From: Paracyclopina nana
Taxonomy: Eukaryota; Arthropoda; Copepoda; Cyclopoida; Cyclopettidae
Direction of reading: 5' to 3'
NCBI GenBank assembly: GCA_019096065.1
Contig: JAGUCH010000008.1
Location: 2,981,001-3,045,000, forward strand
Length of the DNA stretch: 64,000 nucleotides
The stretch's first letter is position 1; the number at the start of each line of letters is the position of its first letter. This document shows positions 12,566 to 22,532 of the stretch, piece by piece. The notes beneath the pieces were generated by a model that searched no databases, had not been told where the DNA came from, and worked only from the letters and a program-made list of their open reading frames with translations. The position numbers and the translations under genes are program-made.

Positions 12566-12957
12566 AACACTAATTCTTACACAAAATTTACTGGCAAAGT
12601 TAAGTAAACGCAGTTTTCTTGTTTTCACTTGCCGTTTATACGGAACTGTACCGGCACGGCAAGACAGTGACTCTTCTCGGCTGGAGGGCAGACACGGCTG
12701 TACAGGGAACAGCTACCTGCCCATGCGCCACATAACTGCAGCAGCCTAGTGCAGCCTATGCGGCCGGCACAAAGCTGGGCTGATGGGCAGACACGGCAGT
12801 AGATGGGACAGCTACCTGCCCATTCGCCGAGTAATGACGTCAGCCCAATGCTGCCACATCGGCCGAAAGTTGTTCGCGCCAAAAAAAGGACGCCACGCCA
12901 AGGAAGCGACGCCAACCTCAGTCTTGGAAAAGTGCGCCATTGAAGTGGACGCCGAAA
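12566..12957. promoter_or_regulatory. Shared divergent promoter of the two transposon genes
   Basis: This 392-bp gap lies between the start codons of the two opposite-strand genes and must hold both promoters. It is GC-richer than the element's ends. It contains a perfect CRE palindrome TGACGTCA at 12835-12842 and a diverged direct repeat about 99 bp apart (near 12687-12728 and 12786-12827; both copies contain CAGCTACCTGCCCAT). Binding of CREB/ATF proteins is inferred only. Confidence 0.6.
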
Positions 12958-15900
12958 ATGTCGGATCTCGAGAAAACGTTCACGGAGGAAGAATTGCCGA
13001 GGAGAGGCACCTACGACCGACTTATTTTGTTCGACAAGACCCACCCGATCAGGCCATTCTACACAGACGACGTCTGTGCCGTGGATTACGTCGACAAGAC
13101 CTGGAAAGAAATTTTCGGATTCAATGTCGTCCATCGGCTCACTATTAGGCATCGATCCACGAAGGGCATGCAGCATCTTGGCCAAGATGGGCAAATCCCG
13201 CTGTATGTCTTTGCCCGAGTACATGAAGGTTAGTATTGCATTAGTTTATTGGCCACTTCACTGCTATTTCAATAGCGAACATATTTTCCAGGCGTCAGTG
13301 TCCCACAACTGCGTTCAGTGTTGATGGAAGTCAACGCTAGGTTTGGCAAACATTTGCTGACCCCAGAGGAACGCGAGCTTTTCTACAAGAAGTTCGTGAA
13401 CCACTATCCTGAGCGAGTCGTCCCTAAATACGATTTTCCCTACCGAGAAAATCCTGTGGACGAATTTGTGTACCGCCATTGGGGAGCAATCAATACGCGG
13501 AGGACGGATGGGAAAATTACGAAAATTACGAGTACTGAGTCAGAAGTAAGTATAAAAGTCTTATATCTTAAGGGTTTCTTAACCGATTCTTAAGCGAGCA
13601 GAATCTTAAGTAAATTTTTAAAAAAAAAACTTATAACAACACTCATTCTTCAGGGAGAGACAAGCAAAACGGCAGCTGCCGCAACGAGTGGGGTTGAAGC
13701 AACTCCTAGCCGAAGTACGTCTAACCCCGAGGAATCCACATCGCCGATCATGACGACAATTCATGACACAACATTCGATCCCAATGAAGAGATTCCCAGC
13801 AGTCAGCCGCCATCAGGCCCTACTCGGAAGAACGCCTCCAGAGCTTCCAAAAAATTGGCTGGGGAGACCATTCGCTCTCAATTCGCTAGTCCAGCGAAGC
13901 AGACAGCAGCAGCGAAAACGTCCACTCCTTGCAAGGAAGTCGATGCGAGACCTGAACCTGCAAGTCAATTGCAGTCGTTAGAAGAAGAGCAAGCTGCTGG
14001 AGTCGACAATCAAGGTAGTATATATTGTTTCTTACTCAATTTATTGTTATCTCATTACGCTGTTTCTGTTAGAACCCGTTGATGCCATCCTGCCATCAAA
14101 CGAAGCCGCCGACGACGCTTTGGGCGATGAGCCACCTCCATTAGTTGCTGACAGTGACGAGGAGACTGCTGATACTGCTCCGCCCATGAAAACTACAACT
14201 TTGTCGGCAGTCATGAAGCGCAAATTGCCCGCAATTGAAGAAAAGGAGGACGAGGACGACGACATTCCGGATTTGGACAAACCTGCGGGTTCAAAGAGGG
14301 GTCAGCCAAAATCGCGTCTGGCTCGTAAGAGGAAATTGGCGAGCGACGGCAGTGACGACAATGATGCCATCACACTTGCAACTACTGATGGAAAGGGCAT
14401 CACGCTTGCCGATTTATTCAAGAGATTGGGCGACTACTTGGTCCAACGGCCAGATTTCAAGCAAAAGTCCGGTCATTCGGAAGGCCAGTTAAATGCGATT
14501 CGTGGGCACATCCTTGATTTGCGCAATGCCGTTGACAACTTGTCTAAAGCGAGTACATCCGCTTTGAACGTAAGTTACATTAATAGCTTAAGATATAAGC
14601 TAGTCATACCCGTTTCATAAGGGACAATTTCTTAGTTCAAATTTTTAAAAAACAAAACTTTTGCAGAAAACTTCAAAGCAGTCTCTTGAGACGGATGCAA
14701 AGATGAATCTGCTTATTGCAAATCAACAAAAGATTCAAGTGGACGTGAAGGGGATGGGTACGGCAAAGGAGGCAAGATTGCAACATGCTTGCGTTATTTT
14801 GGCCGGCTTCTTGCCATTCAACATTTTGACGCCGGCTCATGATGTCTTGCTTTCGTGCAATGTCATCAAAATGTTGATCACGAATCTCGTCACTCCCCAT
14901 GTCAATGGATTGCCAATGAAGACCATGGCAAAGGAGATTGCTGGCGTCGTCATCTCCTTCCTGTACAGTCAGTTGGCTTCTGGACACCACGTTTTGGGAG
15001 AAAAGTCAAGGTGAGTGATTTATATTCATAACGCGGCGGTCTCTTTTGGCGGTCTCTTTTTGCGGTCTCTTTTGGCGGTCTCTTTTGGCGGTAAATTCTT
15101 CGACAGTAATTATTTCTCGTCTTTTATGTTGCCGCTACCTTAATGTAGCTGTCTCGTTTAACTAGTAATTACCTTTAGCGTCTGTCTCTTTGTGTTTAGC
15201 GGCCAGGTGTTGATGGAATGGCCCAAGCGAGCCTTGCACCCGTTCATTTTGAAGCTGTTCAGCACTTTGTTGCTAACCATCTACGGCCAGTCAAAGAAGA
15301 ACAACAAATCAGCTGAGGAACTCGTGCAGGTTAATCTTGAGACGGTCAAGGAGTTCATTCGTCGTAAGTTGAGCGCAGACCGAAAGCGGATGCAGGATGA
15401 TGCGATAAAGTACTCGCATACTCCAGAGGAAGCAATCATTGCTATGTACGAGTGCGACGTTGCTTACAGGAAAGACATGGATGTAAGTAAATCTTGCATT
15501 TTATTAAGAAACTCTTAAGTTATACTCTAGTCATAAGCGATTTATAGGCGAGTAAGAAAAAATATGATTTTTTAAAAAATCTTTCAGCACCTACTTAACT
15601 CGAAGATTCCTTCGCAAGAGGATTACGTCGAGACGAAATTGAAGAGGGAGGACTTCAAGAAGTTTGCTCTGATGCGTCGGGATGCCAATAAAGTCATCTA
15701 CGATGGGCAAGAAAAGTTTCGGTTCATGGTCAGCCGATCCACGAAGAGTCTTCGTACTGCTAGAGATGCCGTTGAATGCATATTCACCATCTGCGACGTA
15801 TTGGAGCGTGATAGATCGACGATCACGTTTGACAGCTTCGTGAGACATGTGCCGCATGTAAGTTTGCTATCTATAAATCATTGACTCATCTTCCTACTTC

Positions 15901-16756
15901 TAAAAATGAAACATATTTGCAGTTCGAAGATGATTACAAGGTCTGGGAAAAAGAGATTGTCAGCACTGAAACGTTCAGGGAACGTTACTTAGCGAGAGAT
16001 GAGACTGACTTTCGTGATGACCCAGAGGAAATTGCACAACGCGAGAAGGCTGAAAAGAAAGCTGCTGCTGAAGCGAAGAAAGATGAGGTACGACGTCGCA
16101 AGAAGGAAAAAGACGGACCAAGGGCATCAGTGTTTCGCCAAAGCCAAGACAGCAGCGACGAACTCGAGCTAGTCATCAACTTGTCAAAATCAGGCAAGAA
16201 GCGCTCGGCTCAAGAGGAGGAGGAGGAGGAGGAAGAGGCGCCGCAATCCAGACGCAAGCGCCGATGCTCTGGTCGCAAGAAGTCAACGTAAGTTATCTAA
16301 TAAAGAAACTCTTAACATAATAGCTACTTATAAGCGATTTATATGCGTCATGAAAAGTTCGAATGTTTTAAAAAAAAATCCTTGTTTCAGCGCCAAGTCG
16401 GCAAAGGAGGTCGCGTCCTCCAGCTCCAGTGGCTCCTCAAGTGATGATGATGACGACAATCCCAAACCTCCAGTGAGTCCTTTACCTAAAAAAAAGAAAA
16501 GAAACCAATTACCTTACTTACCTTTCATTTTCATTAGGCACGAAGTCAAAAAGCCTCCAATTTGAAGGCTAAGGAAACGGCAAAGAAGGTTGCTGCTGCC
16601 GTCACCTCCGCAAAGAAGGCAGCTACAAAGGTAGCTGCAAAGAAGAAAGGGAAGCCAGACGAGGAGGAGGAAAAGGATCAGACAACAGATGCCTCCGATC
16701 TCGGTAGCTCCGATGAGAGCTTTCATGGCTATGACGACCCTAAGGCAAAGGAATAG
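12958..16756 (+). CDS. Second gene of the 9.5-kb transposon, unknown function
   Basis: Ten exons join in frame: 12958-13228, 13292-13545, 13654-14014, 14073-14569, 14667-15010, 15200-15482, 15588-15857, 15923-16287, 16391-16472 and 16538-16756, about 981 aa. I do not recognise a known domain. Residues 1-175 look globular (LPRRGTYDRLILF, then LTPEERELFYKKFV). A Ser/Pro/Thr and acidic linker with basic clusters follows (about 176-385). A second folded, largely helical region (about 430-730) contains LAGFLPFNILTPAHDVL and a basic helix. The C terminus is charged: Lys/Arg-rich clusters, Ser/Asp runs and alternating Lys-Ala. By analogy with CACTA elements, which pair a transposase with a DNA-binding accessory protein (TNPA), it may bind the subterminal repeats. 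That is inference. AATAAA lies at 16868-16873. Nine introns fall in two size classes. Confidence 0.75.
15011..15199 (+). repeat. Intron with 13-bp tandem repeat
   Basis: This 189-bp intron is the longest in the second transposon gene. It holds about five tandem copies of GGCGGTCTCTTTT (15027-15091). It lacks the shared motif set found in the 97-108-bp introns of the same gene. Confidence 0.8.
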
Positions 16757-17653
16757 CTAGTCAGTGACGCTAATCAGCAGGAATTGCAGGATTTATTGTA
16801 AACGTTTCGGCCTTTCAAGAGCAACAGAGTAGTGCTTTCTAAATTATAGTGTGACATCGTACCTGAAAATAAAAGAATATGTGTATGGAAAGCGCTTGTA
16901 TTTCATGCAACGGCCCATGCGGGCGCGGGCGATTCGCGTGAAAATTATGCCCCTTAAGAATAGCTTCTATTATAAGCGATTATAAGGGGCAATTAATAAG
17001 CGAGGGGTTTTTTTAAAACGCTGGCGAAAAAATTGTCTCTTATGACACGGTTATGTCTAGCGTATAACTTAAGCTAGTTATAAGGGAATCTTAAGAGACA
17101 ACTAAAAAAAGGAAGTTTTTAAAAAAAAGACTCACAATAAACCATTACAACTCTCGTATGCCAATAGCTATTCTTAAGCGATTCATAAGGCAGCTTACGC
17201 CAGCTGGTTTTTTTAAAAAATATATCATATGCCGTTGGAGCTGTACGTAAGGAGTGACAAGGCAGATTAGCGTTTGGTAATGATAGTTGCAACAAATACA
17301 ACCATATGGATGCTTGCAAATGTGTGTAAATGCATTATTTAAAACAATCTTGACTACTACAAAAATAGTATGCATCTCCAGATTCATGACCCAAACATGA
17401 CAGCGGCGAATTTAGTCCAATCCAAGTAGCTAATGCTTTAAATGAAGCGCATGTACTCACTGATGAATAATATCAAGGCATTTTAGAGATAACTTTATCC
17501 CTCGTGGAGATAACAACTTATGAAAATCCCATGAATTTTGGCTGTCCCTTATAAATTTTTGCGAAAATGTGACATGAAACTCTTATATTTAGGCTACTTA
17601 TAATACATTTATACTTATAAATGCCATATAAATCTGGAGTTTCTTACGTTCAT
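16757..17653. repeat. Right subterminal region with repeated intron-like motif blocks
   Basis: After the poly(A) signal at 16868, three blocks (about 16953-17018, 17035-17130 and 17155-17222) each carry CTTAAG or CTTAAGCGATT, an ATAAGCGATT or TTATAAGG element, and a T-run/A-run such as TTTTTTAAAA. These are the same elements found inside eight introns of the transposon. The last 100 bp before the right terminus carry weaker copies (AAACTCTTAT, TACTTATAA). No gene is evident. Confidence 0.7.
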
Positions 17654-17666
17654 TTTTCTAGTGGGG
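17654..17666 (-). repeat. Right terminal inverted repeat of the 9.5-kb transposon
   Basis: TTTTCTAGTGGGG, the exact complement of the left terminus. It ends 143 bp downstream of the NRF1 stop codon (NRF1 is on the minus strand), so the element sits in or next to the NRF1 3' untranslated region. Confidence 0.9.
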
Positions 17667-17809
17667 AGCTAATCAAAACATTTGTACCTAAATTAGTTGC
17701 ACATCAATAACTAGAGCGATGACAGGATCATCAAATTGAAACCATGCTTTTAAAAAAGTCACTAACATCTTATTAATTTTGCAGGAAAGATCTTTGGTTC
17801 ATTTTTCTC

Positions 17810-19677
17810 TCAATCCAGACTCTCCGTTGTGTCAGGCTGATCAACCTGGAGCGATCGAGAAGACCTCAATCGGGTGGTGGTATTGTTCGATCCAACAATA
17901 TGGATGATTGAATCGGATAACGAAGACGAGGTTGTAGTTGATGAGCTCGACGACCCCACAGGTGTAATGGTTAGGGTAGCAGGTTTATGCTCAGTTCCAG
18001 CATGAATCGACTGCTGTCCCATGACTTTGGTTACTAGACTAGAAATACTTTGCTGTCTCACAGTCTCTCCAGGATCGTTTTCAATTTTGGCAATGATTTG
18101 ACCATTGGCCAGTTGCAAAGGGGTGCTAATTAGCTGAATAGTGTTGCCATTGCTGGTTAAGTTATCGGCTGTGTGAAAGGTGATTCCGCCACCTTGCTGC
18201 ATGCTAGCCAAAACTGCTTGGTATGTTCCACTTGATACGGGAACAGTGATCATACCACTAATGGGATATGCTGAAATGAAAAACTTTCTATCTAAAGCCT
18301 GCAAATCCAATTTTAGTTCTCTTTGGTTTATCACCTGTGCCATCATCGCCAGTTATAATAATGTGACCGTTCTCTTGCAATTCACCGGTTGCATGGCCAA
18401 CTTCAATACTCGAGTGTTGACTAGCGACTTCAGCAAGCGTGTGAACACCCTGTCCAGGATCCATTTGGGCAACACCCTGTACATGAGCTGTTGTGCCATC
18501 GGGCAAAGTAATGACGGGGTTATTGGGATCCATGTGGATGATTGAGACAGTTCCATCTGGATTTGCTATTGTTTGTACTACCGTAGTATTGGGAGTATAT
18601 TGGCCAACCTGAAAAGTCATTGTCAGGAAATAGGAGATAACTAGGATATAGTGGGACTATAATGCTTACCACAGATGCGTTGCTCGAGTGATTAGAGACC
18701 ACGTTGTGGATTATTGTTGCTTTCTTGTGGTCGTTCTGAAGTTGCGACGAATTATTTGATCCTTGACCCGTGGTGTCATCTTCACTGAACACTGGCAGCA
18801 AATCCTCACGCCCATGATATTTGTAGCAATTAATGACAATTTGCCTCAAGGCGTGAGTCCAAGATACCTTAATGAAATTTTAGCGTCCTTTCTCTCATCG
18901 ATAATGGCATTTAAAAAATACCTTTTGCTTTTCGTCGGCACATCTCGCATCCATGCGCACATTGGCCCAAGGGACCCCTTTGGGCCACCACATTGGTTTG
19001 GTCGTTTCTTTCCCCCAGCCAGGCTTACCACGCCCTGTGGAGTACTTCAGCATCAACGGAATGAACGCTCTCAGCTGGGCTTGAGTCATTTTCTCCACCG
19101 GCGTAGGGATGCCATCAATCACTAGAGGAGGCATTTCATGCCTCGTTGGATCTTCAATTTTTACAGGGGGAGCTTGCTGCGCTAGAGCATTCTCCAGCTC
19201 AGACATGATAACTGCTCTCAAGTTTTTGATGACGTCCTCGAGTGGTTTGGCACCGAATGCACGAAAGCTGTTTTGTGACTTGCCAGGAGTGGCAACGAGA
19301 ACGACGGCCTGCTGCCCAACTCGAAGCGAGTATTCTTCGATATTTTGCCTCAGTTTTCGCAAAAGTCTCGTCTGCTGCCTCTTTCGTATGGACGGGTTGG
19401 TTTCAAAGGCATGTGGGCGTTTGCGTTTTTTGGTGCTCGAGATCGCTGCAGCCGCGGCCACACCAGTTGGTCCCGCCGAGGCCAATTGGGCCGCGAGGTC
19501 GTCGTTGATGCCGGATGAGTGATGCCCACCCATGTCATCATCGTCGTCGTCATCGTCAAAGCTGACATCAGAGTCAGACTCCTCAAACTCGTCGTTAGAC
19601 ATGGATTCAACTTTGGGATGCGTTGAGGACGTGGGCAAAAGGCCTTGATCAGCCTCGTTGCTGTTGCTCGGATTCAT
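17810..19677 (-). CDS. Nrf1: NRF1 / erect wing transcription factor
   Basis: Nuclear respiratory factor 1 binds GC-rich palindromes in promoters of mitochondrial and cell-growth genes; the fly orthologue is erect wing. Four coding exons join in frame: 19677-18922, 18867-18670, 18608-18335 and 18270-17810, about 562 aa. After an acidic N terminus (poly-Asp near residues 41-48) comes a basic segment (KKRKRPHAFETNPSIRKRQQ) and the family-specific DNA-binding and dimerisation domain (about 80-275), including LRVGQQAVVLVATPG, GWGKETTKPMWWPKGVPW and, across a 54-bp intron, VSWTHALRQIVINCYKYHGREDLL. The C-terminal activation region has the expected TISNPDG-like segment (here TIANPDGTVSII), then AYPISGMITVPVSSGTYQ. 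A splice acceptor just upstream of the ATG suggests a 5' untranslated exon. Confidence 0.95.
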
Positions 19678-20847
19678 CCCTGGTGGGCTGAAAAAGGCCG
19701 ATTATTGCATTTGACAGCATCAAGTGCGGCACGATTTCTCGGGATTCGGATCATAATTACGTGGGGCATGCGTGTAAGTAAGTGCAAGTCTAATGCGCAT
19801 GTATGAACTAGTAAAAGGTGCAATGTCTGCGTCTGCGTGTGTTGTCTGTTGAAGCGGTTGCGCAGCTTATGGATCAAGTACTCACACGATCGCGGAAGAT
19901 GGATTCGGAGACTAGGTAGGAGTAGAATCAAACGAATTGTCCAAGATGTCGCCTACCTTGGAAGAAGAATTTGGTACAAAGGAGAGTAGTAGGAGAAAGC
20001 TAGCAGCCTCGTCGGTCGTTGAGGCCAAAGTTATTGATCGAGGCCAGCCATCACGACTTGTCTGTCAACCTTGTTTTCAAAAAGCTTTGGCGCACGTCAC
20101 GGCTGCGCACTTTACACTCACCTCAGCTGATGGCCTTTTCTTGGCAATAGTCCAATTTTTCGGAGTCCTCCGAAACCTCAATTGAAAGCCTTCATTACAT
20201 CTTATCTGCTCGCCATGGAGAATTTCTTTCAGAGGAGAGCTATTTATTGACTCGGGCAGTGTTTTTCACACTGGCCACCTTCATTGGCCCAGTCAAAAGG
20301 CGGCAAATTCAAATTTTCAAGAAAACCACTCTACTTCTATTTTTCTTCACTCCTTATGATTCAGCTGATTCACGAAAAAGTGAGCCAAGTGATTTGACGA
20401 AAAATAAAACAGATTAATATCAGGGAAGAAATCCTTCTTAAAATGAACGAGATATTTTTCGGTGTAATCCAGAGATATAATATAAGTCTCTGGTGTAATC
20501 ATTTTGGCACTTCAAGGTGGAACCAGATAAACATCGGAACTATTTAAAAAAGGGATTTATTGCTCTTAAAAAGCAAAGCTGCCCGATTAAAGCAGATTTT
20601 TGAATGAAAAGCATAGAGTTAGTCAATTTGCATCAAATAGTTAATCATTGAATCTCTTGGAAGTATCAAAATGAAAAACGAAAAGCGGCTTTTTTTGAAC
20701 ATATTTGGCTTTTTTTTAATCTAGTTATAGCACAACACTTTGTCAGTAAAAATAGGCAAAATAAGCAAGGAAGAGGAAGATCTCGCGTTCATCGAAATTC
20801 GTACTGTTTGAGTTGCAACGCAAGGATGAAGCTGTAGTGTGCACAAA
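19678..20847. promoter_or_regulatory. Divergent NRF1-DDA1 intergenic region
   Basis: NRF1 (-) and DDA1 (+) are transcribed away from each other across this 1.2-kb gap. A GC-richer patch near 20088-20112 contains GCGCAC, a CACGTCACG site and TGCGCAC, which resemble NRF1 half-sites and a CRE. This may be the NRF1 promoter with autoregulation, but that is inference. The remainder is AT-rich with no gene seen. Confidence 0.4.
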
Positions 20848-21252
20848 ATGTCGCTTAAAGACTTTTTGAAGGACTTGCCCATCCACAACCGTGATAACTT
20901 CACCAAGATCAACAACAGCGGCGATGCCAGCTCTTCTCCGGGCGGAAAGACGTCAGCAGCGTCGAGGTATCGGCCAGCCATGTACGTGCCAACTAAGGAC
21001 TACCCATTCGAGCAAGAAATTGTGACGGTTCGCACCAGCATTTTACTGCATTATTTGCACCAGCAAGTGGACAAAACCATAGCGTTTTCGGCTGCTCAGA
21101 AAAAGCGTGAGGCTGAGTCACCCATTGGAAACGAAGTGGCTCGGAAAAAGTCGAGGCTCGAGTCAATACCCAACGGCTCGAACTCGGATCCCAACGCTCC
21201 GTCCACTTCTTCTTCATCATCAGCAGCATCCCGGCAGTACCAAGATCACTAG
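20848..21252 (+). CDS. DDA1: DDA1, subunit of CUL4-DDB1 ubiquitin ligases
   Basis: DDA1 is a small protein that binds DDB1 and stabilises CUL4-based ubiquitin ligase complexes in the nucleus. The 134-aa frame starts at ATG 20848 and has no intron. It shows the conserved core: DFLKDLPIHNRDNF near the N terminus, then YVPTKDYPFEQEIVT and ILLHYLHQQVDKT. These match the vertebrate pattern of FLKGLP, YLPTREYP and LLRYLHQQWDK. Vertebrate DDA1 is about 102 aa. The extra length here is a Ser/Gly-rich insert before the YVPT motif and a Ser/Asn-rich tail. The TAG stop lies 77 bp from the 3' end of a convergent minus-strand gene, so their 3' untranslated regions probably overlap. Confidence 0.92.
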   Translation: MSLKDFLKDLPIHNRDNFTKINNSGDASSSPGGKTSAASRYRPAMYVPTKDYPFEQEIVTVRTSILLHYLHQQVDKTIAFSAAQKKREAESPIGNEVARKKSRLESIPNGSNSDPNAPSTSSSSSAASRQYQDH

Positions 21253-21329
21253 AGTTTAATGACAATATAAAAAGAGATTTACAAAAGCTAGGATGAGTTT
21301 ATTCCTGCTCACAGGTCAATTTGTACAAC

Positions 21330-22214
21330 TCAATCATCGTTTTTTGTGATCTCTGCGATGGTTTTGATTGCGATCTCAGAGGTGGTGTTGATGGCAGCGG
21401 GAATAATGCTGTTAATCTTGGTTGGGATGTCGGCCATGCCATGGACAATGTTGTCAAGTGACTGGAACACGCCCAATTGATCAATGACATTTTCAGCTCC
21501 GTGAAAGCTTGCGTTGACAGCCAATCCAAGGTTCAGCTCTCCAGCATGAAAAGCTTCTTGGGAGCTAAAGTTGGCAGCCACGTCGTGCAACTGCTCCTTG
21601 GCAGTCACCAGTGAGGCCAAGAGAGAATTTCCCGATTCGTGGATGACGTCAGCCGAGCTGACAATGGCATCATTGACAGCGGTAAGCGCATCTTCAATGG
21701 CCTCTTGGGTATTCTCGATTGTCACTTCTGCTGCCAAGTCCACGACGGTATCTTTGCTCACGGATATTCCTTGCTGAGCTGTGGCGATGGCTGAATTGAT
21801 GTTGTTCACCGAGGCCGAGACAAATGCGCTAATGGAAGCCTGGAGTTGGTCCCTCACATTCTGCAAAGCCCTCAGAGCTTGTCTCTTGACGTCAAAGACA
21901 GACTCGATCATTGCTATCTTGTGAGCCTTGATAGCATCCTCGGTCTCGTTGACAGCAGCCTCAACTTCAATGGCCTTGACATAGTCAGCAGCCACATAGC
22001 CAGCTTCGATTGCAGCATTGGCTGCAGTTTGCCCAACAAACTGGGCTACACCTGAGGTGCTCTTGAGCACCTGCAGGGAGTCCTTGGCCACGTGCCTAAG
22101 AGCATCATTGAGTGACTCAACGTGCCTCTCTTCGGCATCAGGGAAGGTGGGCAGAGACCTTGATACAGCCAAGGAAGTGGCCAAAATTAGGGCGGTAGCG
22201 ATCGGACTTTTCAT
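21330..22214 (-). CDS. Secreted Ala-rich helical protein, unknown
   Basis: A single exon encodes about 294 aa from ATG 22214, which opens a clear signal peptide (MKSPIATALILATSLAVSRS). A further in-frame ATG at 22277 lies within the probable transcript. Starting there would put 21 non-hydrophobic residues before the signal, so I prefer 22214. The mature protein is rich in Ala, Ile, Val, Ser, Asn, Glu and Asp, lacks cysteine and reads as continuous amphipathic helix with weakly repeating A-x2-x-A/I segments (for example FVSASVNNINSAIATAQQGI). I do not recognise a family. Exchangeable apolipoprotein-like or other helical secreted proteins are possible but unproven. A canonical TATA box precedes it, suggesting strong, tissue-specific expression. 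Confidence 0.72.
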   Translation of the reverse strand: MKSPIATALILATSLAVSRSLPTFPDAEERHVESLNDALRHVAKDSLQVLKSTSGVAQFVGQTAANAAIEAGYVAADYVKAIEVEAAVNETEDAIKAHKIAMIESVFDVKRQALRALQNVRDQLQASISAFVSASVNNINSAIATAQQGISVSKDTVVDLAAEVTIENTQEAIEDALTAVNDAIVSSADVIHESGNSLLASLVTAKEQLHDVAANFSSQEAFHAGELNLGLAVNASFHGAENVIDQLGVFQSLDNIVHGMADIPTKINSIIPAAINTTSEIAIKTIAEITKNDD

Positions 22215-22326
22215 AGTGGAACCTTGTTGTAAACTGACCTGTCTGACCAGCGCGCCTTCACCAGCTCGGCCGGTCATAGTTCAAAGACGCTAATCCTGTA
22301 ATTAGGTGGTCAGACTGGACCCAGCC

Positions 22327-22334
22327 TATTTATA
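22327..22334 (-). promoter_or_regulatory. TATA box of the secreted Ala-rich gene
   Basis: On the minus strand this reads TATAAATA, about 50 bp upstream of the first in-frame ATG (22277) and about 113 bp upstream of the preferred start. That spacing fits a start site near 22300-22310. Confidence 0.7.
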
Positions 22335-22532
22335 GAAAGTGAACCTGTGACCGCCAACGGATGGGTTTCCCCCCACGGCGCACACAGACCACGCATAAAA
22401 TATAATTGAGTTATTATTCTTCACAGTAGATAAACTTTTCAGATTTGAAAAAATCGAGATGAGTTTTGTCAAAAATTGCGTAAAAATGCCAAGTCACTAA
22501 TTTTGGGACGGTTGATTGAAAGTTACGACATC

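Larger units (their letters stand above)
8191..17666. mobile_element. 9.5-kb DNA transposon with CCCCACTA termini (CACTA/CMC-like)
   Basis: The ends are exact 13-bp inverted repeats, CCCCACTAGAAAA at 8191-8203 and its complement at 17654-17666. Both are flanked by the dinucleotide AG (8189-8190 and 17667-17668), a possible 2-bp target duplication. Inside are two divergently transcribed intron-containing genes with no disabling mutation seen: a TNP2-like transposase (-, 9326-12565) and a second, unrecognised gene (+, 12958-16756). Subterminal DNA at both ends is rich in CTTAAG and ATAAGCGATT motifs, as CACTA elements often have subterminal binding repeats. CACTA elements normally make 3-bp duplications and the related Mirage group 2-bp ones, so placement in the CMC superfamily is inferred. 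Intact frames suggest recent activity or selection. Confidence 0.85.

Noticed and set aside
12625-13224. 199-codon minus-strand frame across the transposon promoter
   Set aside because: It overlaps the first exon of the plus-strand gene, which has a full ten-exon structure; this is a shadow frame.
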